Assembly (NCBI RefSeq): GCF_004403185.1
Contig: NZ_SOHJ01000011.1
Span: 434,001-498,000, forward strand
From: Cryobacterium suzukii
Lineage (GTDB): Bacteria; Actinomycetota; Actinomycetes; Actinomycetales; Microbacteriaceae
DNA: 64,000 nt
Direction: 5' to 3'
The translations under genes and the position numbers were made by a program. The notes below the pieces were generated by a model. That model was not told the origin of the DNA. It saw nothing but the letters and a program-made list of their open reading frames with translations, and ran no database searches. This document shows, piece by piece, positions 1-8,239 of the stretch; position 1 is the stretch's first letter; each line of letters opens with the position of its first letter.

Positions 1-774
1 CGCGCCGAGCAGTTCGGGAAAGACTGCCGTTTCTTTGCTGGCCGGACTCTTGGGAGTGTTCGATCCCGGAGTCCGCAGGAATCCCTCGCGCAGCAGGTAG
101 CTCACGAGGTAGAAGGCGACGTAGTTGAGCATGATCGTCGTGATCACTTCGTGCGCGCCCGTCCGGGCCTTCAACAGACCGACGATCCCTCCCCACAGTG
201 CTCCGCCGAGAATGCCTGCAACGAGCGCCGCTACCAGGTGGATGCCGTACGGCAGGTCGACCGCGAAGGCCACCCAGCCGCCGATCGCGGCGGCAATGAG
301 CATCTGGCCGCGGCCGCCGATGTTGAACAGGCCGACACGGAAACCGAGGGCAACGCCGAGACCGGCCGCGATCAGCGGGGTTGCGAAGACGAGCGTCTCG
401 GTGAAGGGGGTGATCCCCTCCGCGAAGCTGTCCCGACCGAAGTTGTAGATCGACCCCTGGAACAGAGCAGAGTAGGCCCCGGAGACGGCGCCCCAGACGT
501 TACCGAGCAGGTCGCTTGGTCGGGAGAAGAAGTAGCCGGCCGATTGCTGCACGTCGTCATTGGTGGCGGCGATCATGACGGCGCCAACGAGCAGGGCGAG
601 CACGACGGCGAGAACCGAGATTATGGCACTGCCGCTCGTGATCTCACGGAACACGCCGTGCCAGCGGGATTCCGCATCGGTTTGCGGCCGGTCCCGCCGC
701 GACGCGGGCTTGATGGCCTGACCTGCGGGCGGAGTTGCCGACCCCGGCGGAGTTTGCGGCGGGGTGTCGCTCAT
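1..774 (-). CDS. BMP-family (nucleoside-type) ABC transporter permease, truncated by window edge
   Basis: Inner-membrane permease of an ABC importer of the purine-nucleoside/BMP type. The start codon is the ATG whose complement lies at 772-774; the reading frame runs off the left edge, so only about 258 N-terminal codons are visible. The protein has a short polar, Pro-rich N-terminus, a first membrane helix around residues 48-70 and several later hydrophobic segments including the GxxGRGQMLIAAAIGGW region common in BPD_transp_2 permeases. Its start overlaps the stop of the upstream ATPase gene by four bases (ATGA), which indicates translational coupling. Family is clear; the exact substrate is inferred from the BMP receptors upstream. 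Confidence 0.85.
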   Translation of the reverse strand, partial: MSDTPPQTPPGSATPPAGQAIKPASRRDRPQTDAESRWHGVFREITSGSAIISVLAVVLALLVGAVMIAATNDDVQQSAGYFFSRPSDLLGNVWGAVSGAYSALFQGSIYNFGRDSFAEGITPFTETLVFATPLIAAGLGVALGFRVGLFNIGGRGQMLIAAAIGGWVAFAVDLPYGIHLVAALVAGILGGALWGGIVGLLKARTGAHEVITTIMLNYVAFYLVSYLLREGFLRTPGSNTPKSPASKETAVFPELLGA

Positions 775-2321
775 GCGGCGGCTCCTTCGGTCGGTGCGGG
801 GGGCAGAGGTGCGGAAGAATTCGGTGCCGGCTCTCCGGCCATCATCAGGCCGAGAACGGCACGGGGCGTGTCCCCGGGCACGATGCCGATGATTCGGCCG
901 CGGTACATGACCATGATGCGATCGGCGAGCGCGGCGACCTCGTCGAGTTCGGTCGAGATCACGATGACCGCGGCGCCGGCGTCGCGAGTCGCGACGATAC
1001 GCTCGTGCACGAACTCAATCGAGCCCACGTCGAGTCCACGGGTCGGCTGTGCAGCGATGAACAATCGAAGCTCGCGGCTGAGCTCCCGCGCCAACACGAC
1101 CTTTTGCTGGTTACCACCCGACAGGCGCCCGACAGGCGTGTCAATGCCCTGCGAGCGCACGTCGAATTCTTTGACCTTGGCGGTGGCGAATTCGGCGAGC
1201 AGCGCGAGTTGCAGGTTAAAGCGTTTGACGAACGGCAGCGCGTGGGAGCGGTCGAGCATGAGGTTCTCGGCGATTGTGAACCCGCCCACGAGGCCGTCTT
1301 CGGTGCGGTCTTCGGGCACGAAGCCCACGCCGGCGTCGAGCACCTGGCGCACCGAGTGTCCGCGCAGGGTTTTTCCATCGAGGGTGATCTCACCGACCAC
1401 GCGCGGCTGCAGGCCCATCAGGGCTTCGGTCAGTTCGGTCTGTCCGTTGCCCTGCACTCCCGCGATGGCGAGGATTTCGCCGGCGGCCACGGTGAAGCTC
1501 ACATTGTTCACGAGCACCTGGCCGCGCGGGTCGATCACGGTCAGCCCCGACACGACGAGGGCGGGCTCGCTCGGCGTTGCGGGCGCTTTGTTAACGGTGA
1601 GGTCGACGGCCCGGCCGACCATGAGCGAGGCGAGCTCTTCGTTGGTGGCGGTCGGACTGGCTTCGCCGACGACCTTTCCCAGACGGATGACCGTGATGCG
1701 GTCAGCAACTTCACGCACCTCGCGCAGTTTGTGCGTGATGAAGACGATGGAGGTTCCGGCGGCCTTGAGCTGGCGCATGATGGCCATGAGTTCGTCGGTC
1801 TCCTGCGGCGTGAGCACGGCGGTCGGCTCGTCGAAGACGAGCACCTTCGCGTCTTGGGAGAGCGCCTTGATGATCTCGACCCGCTGCTGCACACCAACGG
1901 GGAGGTCTTCGATCAGGGCATCCGGGTCGACGGCGAACCCGAATCGATCGGAAATTTGCTTGACCCGCACGCGCGCAGCCGCAAGGTCAAGCCGCCCACC
2001 GGCCTTGGTCTCTTCGTGCCCGAGCATCACGTTCTCGGCGACCGTGAACACGGGAATGAGCATGAAATGCTGGTGCACCATTCCGATGCCGGCCTTCATC
2101 GCATCGCCGGGCCCCGCAAAATGCGCGGCTTTATCGTCGAGCAGAATCTCACCCTCCTCGGCCCGGTACAGGCCGTAGAGCACGTTCATCAGGGTGGATT
2201 TGCCGGCACCGTTCTCTCCGAGCAGGGCGTGGATCTCTCCGGCCTCGACCGTTAAATTGATGCTGTCGTTAGCAACGAGGGCGCCGAACCGTTTGGTGAT
2301 GCCGCGAAGTTCAAGCTTCAT
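771..2321 (-). CDS. ABC transporter ATP-binding protein, two fused NBDs (BMP/nucleoside importer)
   Basis: 516-residue cytoplasmic ATPase that energises the adjacent permease. It carries two ABC domains in tandem, as in RbsA/MglA and BmpB-type proteins. Domain 1 has a full Walker A (GENGAGKST, about residues 35-43), a Q-loop region (GMVHQHFML) and Walker B (VLVFDEPTA). Domain 2 has a degenerate Walker A (GVQGNGQTE) and an intact signature (LSGGNQQKVVLARE). This asymmetry is normal for the family, in which one site is the main catalytic one. The C-terminal tail is Pro/Ala-rich. It lies downstream of the two receptor genes and overlaps the permease start by four bases. Confidence 0.93.
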   Translation of the reverse strand: MKLELRGITKRFGALVANDSINLTVEAGEIHALLGENGAGKSTLMNVLYGLYRAEEGEILLDDKAAHFAGPGDAMKAGIGMVHQHFMLIPVFTVAENVMLGHEETKAGGRLDLAAARVRVKQISDRFGFAVDPDALIEDLPVGVQQRVEIIKALSQDAKVLVFDEPTAVLTPQETDELMAIMRQLKAAGTSIVFITHKLREVREVADRITVIRLGKVVGEASPTATNEELASLMVGRAVDLTVNKAPATPSEPALVVSGLTVIDPRGQVLVNNVSFTVAAGEILAIAGVQGNGQTELTEALMGLQPRVVGEITLDGKTLRGHSVRQVLDAGVGFVPEDRTEDGLVGGFTIAENLMLDRSHALPFVKRFNLQLALLAEFATAKVKEFDVRSQGIDTPVGRLSGGNQQKVVLARELSRELRLFIAAQPTRGLDVGSIEFVHERIVATRDAGAAVIVISTELDEVAALADRIMVMYRGRIIGIVPGDTPRAVLGLMMAGEPAPNSSAPLPPAPTEGAAA

Positions 2322-2375
2322 AGTCTTCGATTCTATGCGTGCGATTGCGGCCCACGAACGGGGTCACGGTGAACG

Positions 2376-2413
2376 AAATCGGGGAGGTCAGCCTGCGCTG
2401 ACCTCCCCGATTT
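2376..2413. terminator. 16-bp perfect stem-loop between receptor and ATPase genes
   Basis: Perfect 16-bp inverted repeat (2376-2391 and 2398-2413, six-base loop) ending in A and T tracts. It lies between the stop of the first BMP receptor gene (2479) and the start of the ATPase gene (2321), all on the minus strand. Such hairpins after a receptor gene commonly act as partial terminators or RNA-stabilising structures that let the receptor be made in excess of the membrane components. The T-run on the minus strand is only three bases, so read-through is likely (inference). Confidence 0.75.
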
Positions 2414-2478
2414 TACTGTGAGAAGCGGATGCTGCCCCGAGCCCGCGTGGACCCTGCCGAGGCGACCGATCCGGTCTT

Positions 2479-3585
2479 CTACTGCTGCGGAGTGGCTTCG
2501 GACTCGATGACGAGGGAGCCGTCGATGATCTGCGCCTGCAGTTCTTCGATCTCGGTCATGATCGTCGGGTCGACCTTGGACTCCCACTCGTGCAGCGGAG
2601 CGAGGAGTACACCCTCGTTTTCAAGGGTGCCGACGTACGGCGTAGCGTCGAAGTCACCGGCGGCAGCATCGGTGATGATGAGCTGCGTGGCATCCGTCAT
2701 CTGCTTCATCACCGAGGTGAGGTACAGCGCGGCGAATTCGGGCGTGGTCTCGAACAGGTCGCTGTCGACGCCGATGATGGCGACGTCCTTGCCGGAGTCG
2801 TTGATGGCCTGAGCCGTGCCCTGGAAGAGCGGTCCGGCGACGGGGAGGATGATGTCAGCGCCCAAGCTGATGAAGTTCTCACTCGTGGTCTTGCCCGCAG
2901 CGATGTCGTCGAAGCTTCCGGCGAACGCGCCGGTCTGAGTGGCCTTGTCCCAGCCGAGCAGCGTGACGTCGGTGCCCTTGGCTTCGTTGAAGTAAGCGAT
3001 GCCGTCGGCGAAACCGTCCATGAAGATCGTGACGGAGGGGAACTGCAGTCCGCCGTAGGTAGCGACAATGCCGGTCTTGCTCGTTCCGGCGGCGAGGTAC
3101 CCGGCCAGGAACGCTGCCTGCGCGGTGTCGTAGAGTACCGGCTTGACGTTCTCGAGCTCGAGCGGCGAGAAGTCGTCGTTGCTGAGCGCAGAGTCGATGA
3201 TGGCGAAGTTGGTTTCGGGGTTGTCGATCGCGGCGTCTCGGGTGGCGTTGGCCAGGGCGAAGCCGACGGTCAGAATAAAGCTGCAGTCCTGATCGATCAT
3301 GCTGGTGACGTTGCTGGCGTACTGGTCTTCGGCGGTGGACTCGGCCTGATTGAAGTCGACGCCGAGCTCGTCGGCCGCGGCCTCGATGCCGGCGAAGCTC
3401 GACTGGTTGAAAGACTTGTCGTTGAAGCCACCGAAGTCGGAGACGATGCAGGGTGTGAAGTCGCTGGCGGCGGCGGAGTTGGTGTCGTCGGTCGTGGCGG
3501 GCGCCTGAGCACAGGCGGCGAGCATGGCCACAGTGCCGAACATGGCAAGACCACCAAGTACGGTCTTACGGGTCGAAATTGTCAA
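2479..3585 (-). CDS. BMP-family substrate-binding lipoprotein 1
   Basis: 368-residue receptor of the BMP/PnrA family (basic membrane protein, Pfam Bmp), expected to bind purine nucleosides outside the membrane. A hydrophobic signal segment ends in a lipobox (MLAACA, Cys about residue 25). The mature protein begins with the family's FGGFNDKSFNQSSFAGI motif and carries GFALANATRDAA, the VATYGGLQFPSVTIFMDGF segment and a GVDSD motif. The start is TTG: a GGAGG Shine-Dalgarno sits five bases before it and no better codon is available upstream of the signal peptide. A hairpin separates it from the ATPase gene. A second paralogue lies just upstream. Confidence 0.92.
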   Translation of the reverse strand: MTISTRKTVLGGLAMFGTVAMLAACAQAPATTDDTNSAAASDFTPCIVSDFGGFNDKSFNQSSFAGIEAAADELGVDFNQAESTAEDQYASNVTSMIDQDCSFILTVGFALANATRDAAIDNPETNFAIIDSALSNDDFSPLELENVKPVLYDTAQAAFLAGYLAAGTSKTGIVATYGGLQFPSVTIFMDGFADGIAYFNEAKGTDVTLLGWDKATQTGAFAGSFDDIAAGKTTSENFISLGADIILPVAGPLFQGTAQAINDSGKDVAIIGVDSDLFETTPEFAALYLTSVMKQMTDATQLIITDAAAGDFDATPYVGTLENEGVLLAPLHEWESKVDPTIMTEIEELQAQIIDGSLVIESEATPQQ

Positions 3586-3637
3586 GAGGACCTCCAGGGT
3601 GCTGCCCAGCGAGATCGCACGGGCGTGGTGCGCTCCA

Positions 3638-3654
3638 CGTTACCGAATGTAACG
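3638..3654. promoter_or_regulatory. Operator-like palindrome over the probable promoter of receptor gene 1
   Basis: CGTTAC-CGAAT-GTAACG is a perfect 6-bp inverted repeat with a five-base centre, about 53 bases upstream of the TTG start of the first BMP receptor gene. On the minus strand it contains TACATT, a plausible -10 hexamer, so a bound regulator would block the promoter. No matching regulator gene is adjacent. Function is inferred from position and symmetry only. Confidence 0.4.
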
Positions 3655-3726
3655 CTGCGCGGATGAGCATTGTGGGGGCGCGAGCGAGTCGTTACCAACC
3701 CGCGACATTGTGGGTACAAATCTCCC

Positions 3727-4803
3727 CTATTGGGGCGTACTCGGTCCCGTCACGGTGAGAGTCCCCGCTATGATGGCGGCCCGAATCTGCTCCAGTTCGT
3801 CAGCCAGGTCGGCCGAGACCCGAGCGGACTGATCGTGGAAATCGGCGATTTCAACGCCACCGTTGGCGAGTGTGCCCACGTACGGTGTGTTGTCAAATGT
3901 GCCATCAAGGTCGTCGCTGATGATTTCAACGACCGCGTCCTGGGTGTTCTTTAGCACGCTCGTCAGCAGCACCGTCCGATATTGGTCGGGGAGGGTGTCG
4001 TAGCCGTCACTGTCGACCCAGATGATGGCGACGCCGTCATTTTCGATGGCGGCGGCAGCTGCGCCCTCGCCGACCTGGCCAGCAACGGGCATGATGACGT
4101 CGGCGCCCTGATCGATGAGACCCTGGGCATAAGACTTGCCCTTGTTAATGTCGTCGAAATCGCCGGTGAAGGACCCGTCCTGTGCGGTTTTGTCCCAGCC
4201 GAGCACAGTGACGGCCGCACCGTGGGCGGTGTTGTAGGCGGCGACGCCGTCGACGTAGCCGTCCATGAACAGCGTCACGGGCGGCTGGTTTCCGCCGCCG
4301 AAGGTCCCGACGATGCCGGTTTGGCTCACGCCGGCCGCGAGGTATCCGGCGAGGTATGCTGCCTGGGCCGTGTCGAACACGATCGGCTTCACGTTGTCGG
4401 CGTCGACCTGCTCGTCGACGATCGCAAAGTGCACGTTGGGGTTGGCCGTGGCCTGTTCGAGTGTGGCGTCGGCAAGCTCGAACCCGACCGTGAGAATCAA
4501 CTCACACCCGGTCGCGACCGCCTGGGTCACGTTGGGGGCGAGGTCGGCCTCTGCCGTTGAGACGATCGCGTCCACGTCTATGCCGAACTCGACTGCCGCA
4601 GCCTGGAGGCCCTCCCAGCTTGACTGGTTAAAGGAGCGGTCCTCCAGCCCCCCGGAGTTGGTGACCATGCGCGCGCAGTAGTCCGGTTCCGGGCTCTGCG
4701 CGGTCCGCTCCGGTGCCGGCGCACAGCCAACGAGCACGGCGACGGATGCCGCCACCACAGACAGCAGTGCAGCGTTGCGTGTACGTGTGGTGCGGCGGGT
4801 CAT
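3727..4803 (-). CDS. BMP-family substrate-binding lipoprotein 2
   Basis: 358-residue paralogue of the neighbouring receptor. It has a Sec/lipoprotein signal (hydrophobic stretch then VLVGCAPAP, Cys about residue 27), the GGLEDRSFNQSSWEGLQ motif, GFELADATLEQA, GTFGGGNQPPVTLFMDGYVDG and WVDSDG. The start ATG is preceded by GGAG four bases away. It is separated from receptor 1 by 141 bases that contain a promoter-like palindrome, so the two receptors may be independently expressed while sharing one transporter. Ligand preference cannot be read from sequence. Confidence 0.9.
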   Translation of the reverse strand: MTRRTTRTRNAALLSVVAASVAVLVGCAPAPERTAQSPEPDYCARMVTNSGGLEDRSFNQSSWEGLQAAAVEFGIDVDAIVSTAEADLAPNVTQAVATGCELILTVGFELADATLEQATANPNVHFAIVDEQVDADNVKPIVFDTAQAAYLAGYLAAGVSQTGIVGTFGGGNQPPVTLFMDGYVDGVAAYNTAHGAAVTVLGWDKTAQDGSFTGDFDDINKGKSYAQGLIDQGADVIMPVAGQVGEGAAAAAIENDGVAIIWVDSDGYDTLPDQYRTVLLTSVLKNTQDAVVEIISDDLDGTFDNTPYVGTLANGGVEIADFHDQSARVSADLADELEQIRAAIIAGTLTVTGPSTPQ

Positions 4804-4843
4804 GGCGCTCCTTTGCAGCAGTGCTTACGATACCGGTACGGGC

Positions 4844-5965
4844 CTAGAGCACGTCGCTCGACCCCGAAAGCTTCAGCGCGTCGACGACCGCCTTGACCTT
4901 CTGGGCGTTCGCGCTCGTGGTGACCAGCAACGCGTCGGGCGTGTCGATCACGACAATGTCTTCGACGCCGATCAGCGCGATCATGCGGCCGGTGTGGCTG
5001 ACCACGATGCCGCTCGACGAATCGGCGAGCACCCGTGCTCCCTCGCCGAGGATGGCAAGGTTGGCTTTGCGTCCGCCCGAGTGAAGCTTGGCGATCGAGG
5101 CGAAGTCCCCCACGTCGTCCCAGTCGAATTGGCCGGGAATCACGACGAGCTTGCCGGCGGCGGCGGCCGGTTCGGCTACCGAGTAGTCGATGGCGATTTT
5201 CTTCAGGCGCGGCCAGACTTGATCGACGACGGCGCCACGGGCCGGGGTATCCCAGGCGGCGGCCAGTTCGAGGAGCCCGGCGTGCAGCTCGGGCTCGGCC
5301 GCCGCAATCTCGGCCAACAGGCGGTCGGCACGGGCAATGAAAATGCCGGCATTCCACAAGTAACGGCCATCGGCGAGGTAGCGCTCAGCAACATCGGGGC
5401 TGGGCTTTTCGACGAAGGAGTCAACGGCCAGGGCGCTCGGTGCCCCATCGATGGCCAGAGAAGCGGCGCTCTTGATGTAGCCGAAGCCGATCGCGGGCTC
5501 GGTCGGCTGTATGCCGATCGTGACGATGTAGCCGGCATCCGCTGCGACAACCGCCTCCATCACCGCCGAGCGAAACAGCGCGTCGCCCTTGATGACATGG
5601 TCGGCGGGGAACGACCCGATGATCACGCCGGGTTCACGCAGTTCCAAAATCGCCGCGGCGAGGCCGATCGCGGCGGTCGAGTCGCGTGGTTCACTCTCGA
5701 GCACGACGTTCGGGTCGGTCAGTTCGGGCAACTGCTGTTCAACGGCCGCACGGTGCGCCCGCCCGGTGACGACCATGATGCGCTGTTCGTTCGAGAGCGG
5801 AACGAGGCGATCCCAGGTGTCGCGCAGCAGGGTGTGTCCGGACCCGGTGAGGTCGTGCAGAAATTTGGGGGCGTCCGCCCGCGACAACGGCCACAGCCTC
5901 GAGCCGATGCCGCCGGCGGGAATGACGCTGTACAGGCGGTCGATGGGATCAGTGGACGTAATCAT
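4844..5965 (-). CDS. manC: Mannose-1-phosphate guanylyltransferase
   Basis: 373-residue nucleotidyltransferase that makes GDP-mannose from mannose 1-phosphate and GTP, supplying mannosyltransferases in cell-envelope synthesis. The N-terminal signature GGIGSRLWPLSRADAPKFL (about residues 18-36) is the nucleotide-binding motif of the family; FPADHVI and VEKPSPDVA are further conserved motifs, and the C-terminal half carries the short left-handed helix repeats seen in ManC-type enzymes. There is no fused phosphomannose isomerase domain. It is divergent from a GT4 glycosyltransferase, a likely user of GDP-mannose or related donors. The start has no Shine-Dalgarno but a TAGTCT hexamer six bases upstream, pointing to a leaderless mRNA. 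Confidence 0.9.
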   Translation of the reverse strand: MITSTDPIDRLYSVIPAGGIGSRLWPLSRADAPKFLHDLTGSGHTLLRDTWDRLVPLSNEQRIMVVTGRAHRAAVEQQLPELTDPNVVLESEPRDSTAAIGLAAAILELREPGVIIGSFPADHVIKGDALFRSAVMEAVVAADAGYIVTIGIQPTEPAIGFGYIKSAASLAIDGAPSALAVDSFVEKPSPDVAERYLADGRYLWNAGIFIARADRLLAEIAAAEPELHAGLLELAAAWDTPARGAVVDQVWPRLKKIAIDYSVAEPAAAAGKLVVIPGQFDWDDVGDFASIAKLHSGGRKANLAILGEGARVLADSSSGIVVSHTGRMIALIGVEDIVVIDTPDALLVTTSANAQKVKAVVDALKLSGSSDVL

Positions 5966-5971
5966 TGCCTC

Positions 5972-5977
5972 AGACTA
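5972..5977 (-). promoter_or_regulatory. -10 hexamer TAGTCT, leaderless start of manC
   Basis: On the minus strand TAGTCT is followed by exactly six bases and then the manC ATG, the geometry of a -10 element whose transcript begins at the start codon. The same spacing recurs at about a dozen genes in this window. Confidence 0.6.
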
Positions 5978-6049
5978 TCCGGCGCCCGCACTACGACGGC
6001 CCGCGACCATTGTTCATGCGCCCGTTACTCGGCGGCAATGCTCGTTACC

Positions 6050-6055
6050 TACTCT
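6050..6055 (+). promoter_or_regulatory. -10 hexamer TACTCT, leaderless start of the glycosyltransferase
   Basis: TACTCT, six bases (CAAACC), then ATG at 6062. There is no Shine-Dalgarno, so this supports the 6062 start over the upstream ATG at 6038. Confidence 0.55.
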
Positions 6056-6061
6056 CAAACC

Positions 6062-7234
6062 ATGCGGATCGCAGTAATCAGCGAAAGTTTTCTCCCCACC
6101 GTGAGCGGTGTGACGACGAGCGTCTGCAGGGTGCTCGAGCACCTGGCCGCCGCCGGTCACGAGGCCATGGTCGTCGCCCCCCACGGCGCCCCCGCCGAGT
6201 ACGCCGGTTTTCCGGTGCACACCGTCTCCGCGGTCAATTACCGCGATTTTCCGGTCGGCATGCCGAGCCCGCAGGTGCAGAAACTGCTCGCCGATTTTCG
6301 CCCCGATGTGCTGCACGCAGCCTCGCCGTTTCTGCTCGGCGCCCAGGGCATCAGCGCCGCCAACCGGCTCGACATTCCTTCGGTCGCGATCTTTCAAACG
6401 GATGTCGCCGGCTACGCACACCGAAACCACCTCGGCCCCGCCACGGCCCTGGCCTGGCGGTTTGTGAAGTGGGTGCACGAGGGCGCCACCCGCACTCTCG
6501 TTCCGTCGTCGTCGTCAATGGCTGCCCTGCTGCGCCTCGGCGTTCCGCGCCTGGCGATGTGGACTCGCGGAGTCGACCTTGCCGCGTTCCACCCGAATCT
6601 GAAGAGTGACCCGGCGGTGTGGGCCCTCCGGGAACGGATCGCACCGACGCCCTCCGACGGAGCAGCGCCCGACGTGATTGTCGGGTACGTCGGCCGCATG
6701 GCCCCGGAGAAGCAGGTGGAGCGACTGCGGGCGCTGCGCGGGGTGCCGGGCATCCGTTTGGCTCTCGTCGGAGACGGGCCGAGCGTCCCTTCCATTCGGC
6801 GCGCTCTTTCGGGTATGCCGGTCACCTGGCTGGGACGCTTGTCGGGCCGCGAACTTGCCGTTGCCTATGCGAGCTTTGACGTGTTCGTGCACGCGGGCAC
6901 CGAGGAAACCTTTGGACAGACGCTTCAGGAAGCGCACTCCGCCGGCCTGCCCGTAGTCGCCCCGCGCGCTGGCGGACCGATCGACCTCGTGACGCACGGC
7001 GTAAACGGCTACCTGTTTCGGCCGGACGACGACGGCGACCTGCGGCACTGGGTGTGCCAACTCGTGCGCGACCCGATGCTGCGGGCACGTATGGGCGAAG
7101 CCGGGCGTCGCGCAGTGCTCGGGCGCTCCTGGCCGACGGTCTGCGCCGAGCTGGTCGAGTACTACGAGCAGGCCGTCGACGAGCGACTGGCCGTACGCGC
7201 CGACACACACGTGCCACCTTCGATGCAGCGTTAG
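6062..7234 (+). CDS. GT4-family glycosyltransferase (mannosyltransferase-like)
   Basis: 390-residue GT-B fold glycosyltransferase of family GT4, resembling actinobacterial mannosyltransferases such as MgtA/PimB-type enzymes. The N-terminus MRIAVISESFLPTVSGV is the typical first Rossmann strand with the acceptor-binding loop; the C-terminal domain has VGYVGRMAPEKQVERL and the E-x7-E donor motif within GTEETFGQTLQEA, followed by PVVAPRAGGP. It acts at the cytoplasmic face of the membrane on lipid or polysaccharide acceptors. The open frame extends far upstream, but the conserved N-terminus and the leaderless promoter geometry fix the start at 6062. Donor and acceptor are not determinable here; divergence from manC hints at GDP-mannose. 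Confidence 0.85.
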   Translation: MRIAVISESFLPTVSGVTTSVCRVLEHLAAAGHEAMVVAPHGAPAEYAGFPVHTVSAVNYRDFPVGMPSPQVQKLLADFRPDVLHAASPFLLGAQGISAANRLDIPSVAIFQTDVAGYAHRNHLGPATALAWRFVKWVHEGATRTLVPSSSSMAALLRLGVPRLAMWTRGVDLAAFHPNLKSDPAVWALRERIAPTPSDGAAPDVIVGYVGRMAPEKQVERLRALRGVPGIRLALVGDGPSVPSIRRALSGMPVTWLGRLSGRELAVAYASFDVFVHAGTEETFGQTLQEAHSAGLPVVAPRAGGPIDLVTHGVNGYLFRPDDDGDLRHWVCQLVRDPMLRARMGEAGRRAVLGRSWPTVCAELVEYYEQAVDERLAVRADTHVPPSMQR

Positions 7235-7266
7235 GTCACCCTAACCGGCACGAGCGGGCGGACCGC

Positions 7267-7294
7267 TTGTAGACTAAGGACATGTGCTTATAGC
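7267..7294 (+). promoter_or_regulatory. Sigma-70-type promoter for sdhCDAB
   Basis: TTGTAG (7267-7272) and TATAGC (7289-7294) are separated by 16 bases, a good housekeeping-type promoter about 50 bases upstream of sdhC. Confidence 0.6.
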
Positions 7295-7344
7295 GCATTC
7301 TCGGTCTCACTAAAGAGCCATTATTCAGCCAGGGAGGGTTGTTC

Positions 7345-7758
7345 ATGCCACAGACGGCAGGAACCCTAGATTCTCAGCAGAAGACGACGTCACGTCGCCC
7401 CGCCGGCACCCTGTATCGGGGTAACACGGGCATGTGGTCGTGGGTGTTGCACCGCATCACCGGCGTCGCGATTTTCTTCTTTCTGCTCGTTCATATTCTC
7501 GATACGGCGCTCGTGCGAGTCAGCCCCGAAGCGTACAACGCGGTCATCTCGCAGTACCAGACGCCGATCATGGGTCTCGGTGAGGTCGCACTCGTCGGCG
7601 CCATCGTATTCCACGCGTTCAACGGACTGCGCATCATTCTGATCGACTTCTGGAACGCCAAGTACCAGCGCGTGCTGTTCTACGTCGTCATCGGCCTCTG
7701 GGTCGTCACCATGCTGGGCTTCGTGCCGCGCCACCTCATCAACGTGTTTAGCCACTAG
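7345..7758 (+). CDS. sdhC: Succinate dehydrogenase cytochrome b-type membrane subunit
   Basis: 137-residue membrane anchor of respiratory complex II. It has an N-terminal polar leader, the RGNTGMWSWVLHRITGVAIFFFLLVHI segment typical of SdhC (helix I with the quinone-site Ser/Arg region and a His that can ligate haem), and two more hydrophobic helices. ATG at 7345 is chosen because AGGGAGGG lies six bases upstream; a TTG two codons earlier would sit on top of that site. First gene of sdhCDAB. Confidence 0.93.
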   Translation: MPQTAGTLDSQQKTTSRRPAGTLYRGNTGMWSWVLHRITGVAIFFFLLVHILDTALVRVSPEAYNAVISQYQTPIMGLGEVALVGAIVFHAFNGLRIILIDFWNAKYQRVLFYVVIGLWVVTMLGFVPRHLINVFSH

Positions 7759-7769
7759 GGGGCGACAAT

Positions 7770-8222
7770 ATGACTTCAACAATCGAAGCTCCCCGCAGCC
7801 CGTATAGCCGCAGCACGAAAAAGAGCGGTGTCAACTGGGAAAAGTGGGGCTGGATCTACATGCGTGTCTCCGGCGTCGTGCTGGTCGTGCTCATCTTCGG
7901 CCACCTGTTCGTCAACCTGTGGGTCGGTGAGGGCGTCAGCGCCCTGAACTTCGCGTTCGTCGCCGGCAAGCTGACCGACCCGTTCTGGATGGTCTGGGAC
8001 ATCCTCATGCTCTGGCTCGCCCTGATTCACGGCGGCAACGGCATGCGCACCCTGGTCAATGACTACGCCACCTCGCGGATCAGCCGCGGCATCCTGAAGA
8101 TCGCGATTTTGGTCAGCGTTGTCGCGCTGATCGTGCTCGGCACCCTCGTGGTATTCACCTTCGATCCCTGCCCTGCCGGTGCGCCCGCCGACCTCGTGGC
8201 CTCATTCTGTAAGTCCCTCTAG
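7770..8222 (+). CDS. sdhD: Succinate dehydrogenase hydrophobic membrane anchor subunit
   Basis: 150-residue second membrane subunit of complex II. Three hydrophobic segments are visible (around residues 27-52, 70-92 and 108-133), with a His pair region (FGHLFVN and [10 protein letters not shown]) suited to haem b or quinone binding. It follows sdhC after eleven bases and precedes sdhA by 17, consistent with one operon. The order C-D-A-B is the usual actinobacterial one. Confidence 0.92.
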   Translation: MTSTIEAPRSPYSRSTKKSGVNWEKWGWIYMRVSGVVLVVLIFGHLFVNLWVGEGVSALNFAFVAGKLTDPFWMVWDILMLWLALIHGGNGMRTLVNDYATSRISRGILKIAILVSVVALIVLGTLVVFTFDPCPAGAPADLVASFCKSL

Positions 8223-8239
8223 GAGCTGCACACACAAAT

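Noticed and set aside
151-2178. Very long plus-strand open frame opposite the permease and ATPase genes
   Set aside because: It is antisense to two well-supported genes and its protein is low-complexity Arg/Ser-rich, as expected for a shadow frame in GC-rich DNA.
4775-6061. N-terminal extension of the GT4 glycosyltransferase by some 430 codons
   Set aside because: This part is antisense to manC; the glycosyltransferase fold begins exactly at MRIAVISESF at 6062, where a leaderless promoter fits.
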